Shown here: positions 61,396 through 64,000 of the stretch, piece after piece
Layout of the letters: every line of letters begins with the position of its first letter
Position numbering within the stretch: position 1 is the first letter of the stretch
DNA from: JBKEDS01 sp047975545
GTDB lineage: Bacteria; Bacteroidota; Bacteroidia; Flavobacteriales; Flavobacteriaceae
Direction of reading: 5' to 3'
Assembly: GCA_047975545.1 (NCBI GenBank)
Contig: JBKEDS010000023.1
Span: 1-64,000 of the forward strand
DNA: 64,000 nucleotides
Notes under the pieces: model-generated
What the model was told of the DNA's origin: nothing
Database searches by the model: none
What the model saw: the letters and a program-made list of their open reading frames with translations, nothing else
Made by a program: the position numbers and the translations under genes

Positions 61396-62655
61396 ATGTC
61401 TAAATTAAAGGAGTTGGGATTTATAAACATTATGTTTACCTTAATAATGGTAACGTTCTTTATTCCCCCATTAATATTGAATCCTATATTTTTGGGGTTG
61501 TTGTTGGTTACTGTCATTTTTAGATTTTTTTTGAAAAAAGAAAGTTTTCATAGAAAAAATTTCAATAAAATTTCTTTTTTTTTTATTGTCTATTTCTCGG
61601 TTCTGTTAATTTCGTTACTTTATTCAGAAGATCTAAAGAGAGGAATAGAAATACTAGCAAGTTCCATGTCGTTTTTAATAGTTCCTTTAATTCCCTTATT
61701 TATTTCAAAAGAAGAAGTTAATCTTGAGTTTGTTGCAAAAAAATACATACACTGTCTTTGTTTTGTGTTTTTTGTGCTTTTTTTTATAGCAATTTACAAG
61801 AATGTAAAAGAAGGTTATACTTTAAGTTATATTTTTGATATTCTGAAAACGACGGACGTAGAAAACGGTAAGTATGAATATTTTAATTATTGGTATTTTG
61901 TTTATGATAAATTTACAGAGCCTTTAAATATACAGCCTATTTATCTTGGTCTATTCACTAATGTAGGGCTATTATTTTTGTTTTTTTTTAAAAAGAGAAT
62001 GAAAGTAAAGTCTTTTTTATTTCAGTTGACCGTATTAAGTTTGTTAATTTTACTTATAGCTTCAAGATGGCAAATACTGATTTTCTTTTTAAACTGTTTT
62101 TTGTTTGTTGTTTTTTTTGAAGATTCAAAAGCCATAGTCAAAATAGGTGTTCTTATTTCTTTTACTACAATAATTCTGATTGTTAGTATAGCAAATCCTG
62201 TTACGAGAACACGGATTAAGGAAGCATTCACTTATAAAGAAGCTTTTTATAAAGATAATTTTGGGGGGATATCTATACGCTTAAAAAAATGGGATAGCGC
62301 TATTAAATGTATTTCGGAGAGCCCTCTCATTGGTTTTGGAGTTGGAGACGGGAAAAATGAGTTGTTAAATCAATATAGAAAAGATAAATTTTATTTAGGT
62401 CTCTACAATAAATATAACTCTCATAATCAGTATATAGACACATTATTGCAAGTGGGGTTTTTAGGTTTAATACCCTTGCTCTTAATTTTTTTTTACGCAT
62501 ATAAATATTCTTTAAATAAGATGTTTCTATTGTTGCTAACAAACACCTTTGCAATCGGATTTATTACGGAATCTATGCTTAACAGGCAGTGGGGTGTTAT
62601 TTCTTTTTCTTTTCTATTAATTGTATTTTCAATATTTGATTTTAAAAAAGTATGA
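61396..62655 (+). CDS. O-antigen ligase-like membrane protein (second of three)
   Basis: This 419-residue protein has about ten to twelve membrane helices and a Wzy_C/WaaL-type region near residues 290-360, with GFGVGDGKNELLNQYRKDKF and SHNQYIDTLLQVGFLG. The His in SHNQY and the Gly-rich GFGVGDG block are typical of O-antigen ligases. It may be a second glycan-joining enzyme or the true ligase. It overlaps the next gene by 4 bases. Confidence 0.82.
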   Translation: MSKLKELGFINIMFTLIMVTFFIPPLILNPIFLGLLLVTVIFRFFLKKESFHRKNFNKISFFFIVYFSVLLISLLYSEDLKRGIEILASSMSFLIVPLIPLFISKEEVNLEFVAKKYIHCLCFVFFVLFFIAIYKNVKEGYTLSYIFDILKTTDVENGKYEYFNYWYFVYDKFTEPLNIQPIYLGLFTNVGLLFLFFFKKRMKVKSFLFQLTVLSLLILLIASRWQILIFFLNCFLFVVFFEDSKAIVKIGVLISFTTIILIVSIANPVTRTRIKEAFTYKEAFYKDNFGGISIRLKKWDSAIKCISESPLIGFGVGDGKNELLNQYRKDKFYLGLYNKYNSHNQYIDTLLQVGFLGLIPLLLIFFYAYKYSLNKMFLLLLTNTFAIGFITESMLNRQWGVISFSFLLIVFSIFDFKKV

Positions 62656-63779
62656 ATATTGAAAAAACAATCCCTTTTGCTGTTAAGATAAGTCTGATTT
62701 TAATTTATGTTATGGATGGCTTGACTAAATACATCCATAAATACTTAGATTATAATTTTCTAATTTTGCCCAACAGATTTTTAAAAATTGTAATATTGTT
62801 ATTTGCTGTCATTTATGTTTTTTTTGTTTTAACGAAAATTGATAAAAATATTTACAGGGTATACCTATTGCTATTTATTCTTTTTATTATCTTTTTTTTT
62901 AATAATTTTTTATACGGAACTAATGCCAATTATCTAATAAAATACAGTTGCTTTTTTTTATTTACTCCCGTATTCTTTTCAAATATAGACGAGTTCTCTT
63001 GGGCAAGGAATGTTAGCCTCACTATGAAGTATTTGGTTTGCATCAACCTTTTTTTTATTATTTGTGGTTTAATAACCAATGTAGAACTACTTAAAACATA
63101 TTATAGTAGTCGATTTGGCTGTAATGGCCTATTACTTACACCAATGCAATCTACATATTTTTATATTTCAGTAACTATGATTGCATTAAAGTTAAGAGAT
63201 AAATTTTTTATAGCAATTTCGTTAATTTCATCTTTACTAGTTGGGACTAAAATTTTATTGGGGTTTGTGGTGTGTGTCGGATTTTATTTTGTATTTGTTA
63301 AAGTAAAAAATATTAGATTAAAGACGACAGCAATTTTCATTTTACTCGTTTCTTTTTCCACTATATTTCTTCTTTTTTTTAATCAAAAATTATTTAAGAA
63401 TATCATTTATAATCAAGGCATATTGTCTGCCGTATCTTCCCATAGAAGTGACTTATTTAATTTTATATGGAAGAGTCTACCTGAGATTAATTTTAATATA
63501 ATTTCAGGAGGAACTAATTTAGAGAATTATCGGGTAGAAATGGATTTTGTTGATGTTTTGTTGTATTTTGGAGGAATGGGCTTTTTTGTGTTTTTAAGTT
63601 TTTTTAAATTATTAAAAGATGTTTTTATTACGAACAAATTAGCATTGTTTTACTTCACTATTGTTTTGTTTTTTATAACTATAGGCGGAAATTTTCTTTA
63701 CTATCCGGTTAATACGTTTATTTTTTTAGTTACTTTAAAAACGCTGTCTTACCAGAGCTATAATACTCCCCAAAATTAA
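62652..63779 (+). CDS. wzy: Polymerase-like membrane protein (third of three)
   Basis: This 375-residue protein has about ten membrane helices and a periplasmic loop near 265-310 (SHRSDLFNFIWKSLPEINFN, then FVDVLLYFGGMGFFVF). The layout fits O-antigen polymerases (Wzy), which are very diverse in sequence. There is no recognisable ligase block. With the two earlier proteins, this gives three polymerase/ligase-like membrane proteins in one cassette. The gene symbol is a role guess from topology and position. It is the last gene before the composition change. Confidence 0.65.
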   Translation: MNIEKTIPFAVKISLILIYVMDGLTKYIHKYLDYNFLILPNRFLKIVILLFAVIYVFFVLTKIDKNIYRVYLLLFILFIIFFFNNFLYGTNANYLIKYSCFFLFTPVFFSNIDEFSWARNVSLTMKYLVCINLFFIICGLITNVELLKTYYSSRFGCNGLLLTPMQSTYFYISVTMIALKLRDKFFIAISLISSLLVGTKILLGFVVCVGFYFVFVKVKNIRLKTTAIFILLVSFSTIFLLFFNQKLFKNIIYNQGILSAVSSHRSDLFNFIWKSLPEINFNIISGGTNLENYRVEMDFVDVLLYFGGMGFFVFLSFFKLLKDVFITNKLALFYFTIVLFFITIGGNFLYYPVNTFIFLVTLKTLSYQSYNTPQN

Positions 63780-63795
63780 GACAACGATTCAAGAT

Positions 63796-63951
63796 ATGAA
63801 ATTATCAAAAAAAAGGATTAATTTTAAACTTAAAAATATCTCAACAAGGAGAAAATTCAGTAAAGAATTCAAATCAAAAGTGGTTTTGGAAGCGTTGAAA
63901 GAGTGGATAACGAAAAAACACTTTGGCATTATAAATACATTTCAAAAATGA
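63796..63951 (+). mobile_element. Truncated IS3-family orfA remnant
   Basis: A 51-residue frame contains STRRKFSKEFKSKVVLEAL, the start of the helix-turn-helix of IS3-family OrfA transposase proteins (usual continuation: KG..TI.ELA.KY.). After KE the frame departs from the family and ends at TGA (63949-63951), 4 bases into the next gene. No orfB, terminal inverted repeat or target duplication is seen. It marks an old insertion exactly at the right edge of the A+T-rich cassette. Confidence 0.7.
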
Positions 63952-64000
63952 ACATTAAAAACATCACCTGCATAGGAGCGGGCTACGTAGGCGGCCCCAC
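63948..64000 (+). CDS. UDP-glucose/nucleotide-sugar 6-dehydrogenase, N-terminal part (cut by window edge)
   Basis: The ATG at 63948 opens MNIKNITCIGAGYVGGP and runs off the right edge. The GAGYVGGP loop is the NAD-binding start of UDP-glucose dehydrogenase-type enzymes. Such an enzyme makes a uronic acid nucleotide donor, in keeping with a polysaccharide locus. Composition is richer in G+C than the genes before it and returns to the chromosome-like state. Only 17 codons are visible, so exact substrate cannot be told. Confidence 0.85.
   Translation, partial: MNIKNITCIGAGYVGGP

Overview
The window is chromosomal DNA of a member of the Bacteroidota, most likely a marine-type Flavobacteriaceae. 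Evidence: paired SusC/SusD outer-membrane genes, type IX secretion (T9SS) C-terminal sorting domains, DUF5689, DUF4302 and Peptidase_Mx1-type lipoproteins, promoters resembling TTG-N19-TAnnTTTG, and few Shine-Dalgarno sites. No rRNA, tRNA or CRISPR array was seen.

Layout. 1-2.0 kb (minus): start of mscL, then alr and tdk. 2.1-4.2 kb: a conserved hypothetical gene, rsmI and an MntA/HepT (nucleotidyltransferase/HEPN) toxin-antitoxin pair. 4.3-10.2 kb: an exported endonuclease/exonuclease/phosphatase, divergent from a TonB-dependent receptor and a DUF5689 lipoprotein; I read these as one surface system, possibly for nucleic acid or phosphate scavenging. 10.3-10.9 kb: a ParE-type toxin-antitoxin pair whose toxin gene is frameshifted. 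11-17.5 kb: housekeeping and envelope genes (Spy-like protein, FKBP isomerase, lysS, DUF1573 protein, membrane-anchored LuxR-type regulator, YqaE-like peptide missed by ordinary length cut-offs, lipB). 17.5-19.2 kb: two convergent paralogous T9SS cargo proteins sharing a bidirectional terminator.

19.5-40.0 kb holds two paralogous loci with the same core order: SusC, SusD, putative zinc metallopeptidase lipoprotein, DUF4302 lipoprotein. Locus 1 also has a calcium-repeat lipoprotein and a fibronectin-III lipoprotein. Two minus-strand genes (nucleoid-associated protein and a large lipoprotein) lie between the loci. There is no glycoside hydrolase or polysaccharide lyase, so a peptide or glycopeptide substrate is more plausible than starch. 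40.4-48.3 kb: AraC regulator plus a TonB receptor, an acyltransferase, a double zinc-ribbon membrane protein and a secreted beta-propeller protein.

48.5-64 kb is a surface polysaccharide locus read in one direction. It starts with a good promoter and the dTDP-L-rhamnose genes rfbB, rfbA, rfbC and rfbD. From about 52.3 kb the DNA becomes much richer in A+T and holds an accessory cassette: a pyruvate-aldolase-like enzyme with an extra C-terminal domain, a CMP-sugar synthetase, a HAD phosphatase, a lipoprotein, a Wzx flippase, a transferase with sialyltransferase-like motifs, a GT2 enzyme, three O-antigen polymerase/ligase-like membrane proteins and a DUF1972-type glycosyltransferase. It ends at a truncated IS3-type orfA next to the start of a UDP-glucose 6-dehydrogenase gene, where composition returns to normal.

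The best candidate for an undescribed system is the aldolase, CMP-synthetase, phosphatase and EEG/HP-motif transferase set (52.3-58.3 kb). It could make, activate and transfer a 2-keto-3-deoxy sugar acid without a NeuB- or KdsA-type synthase.
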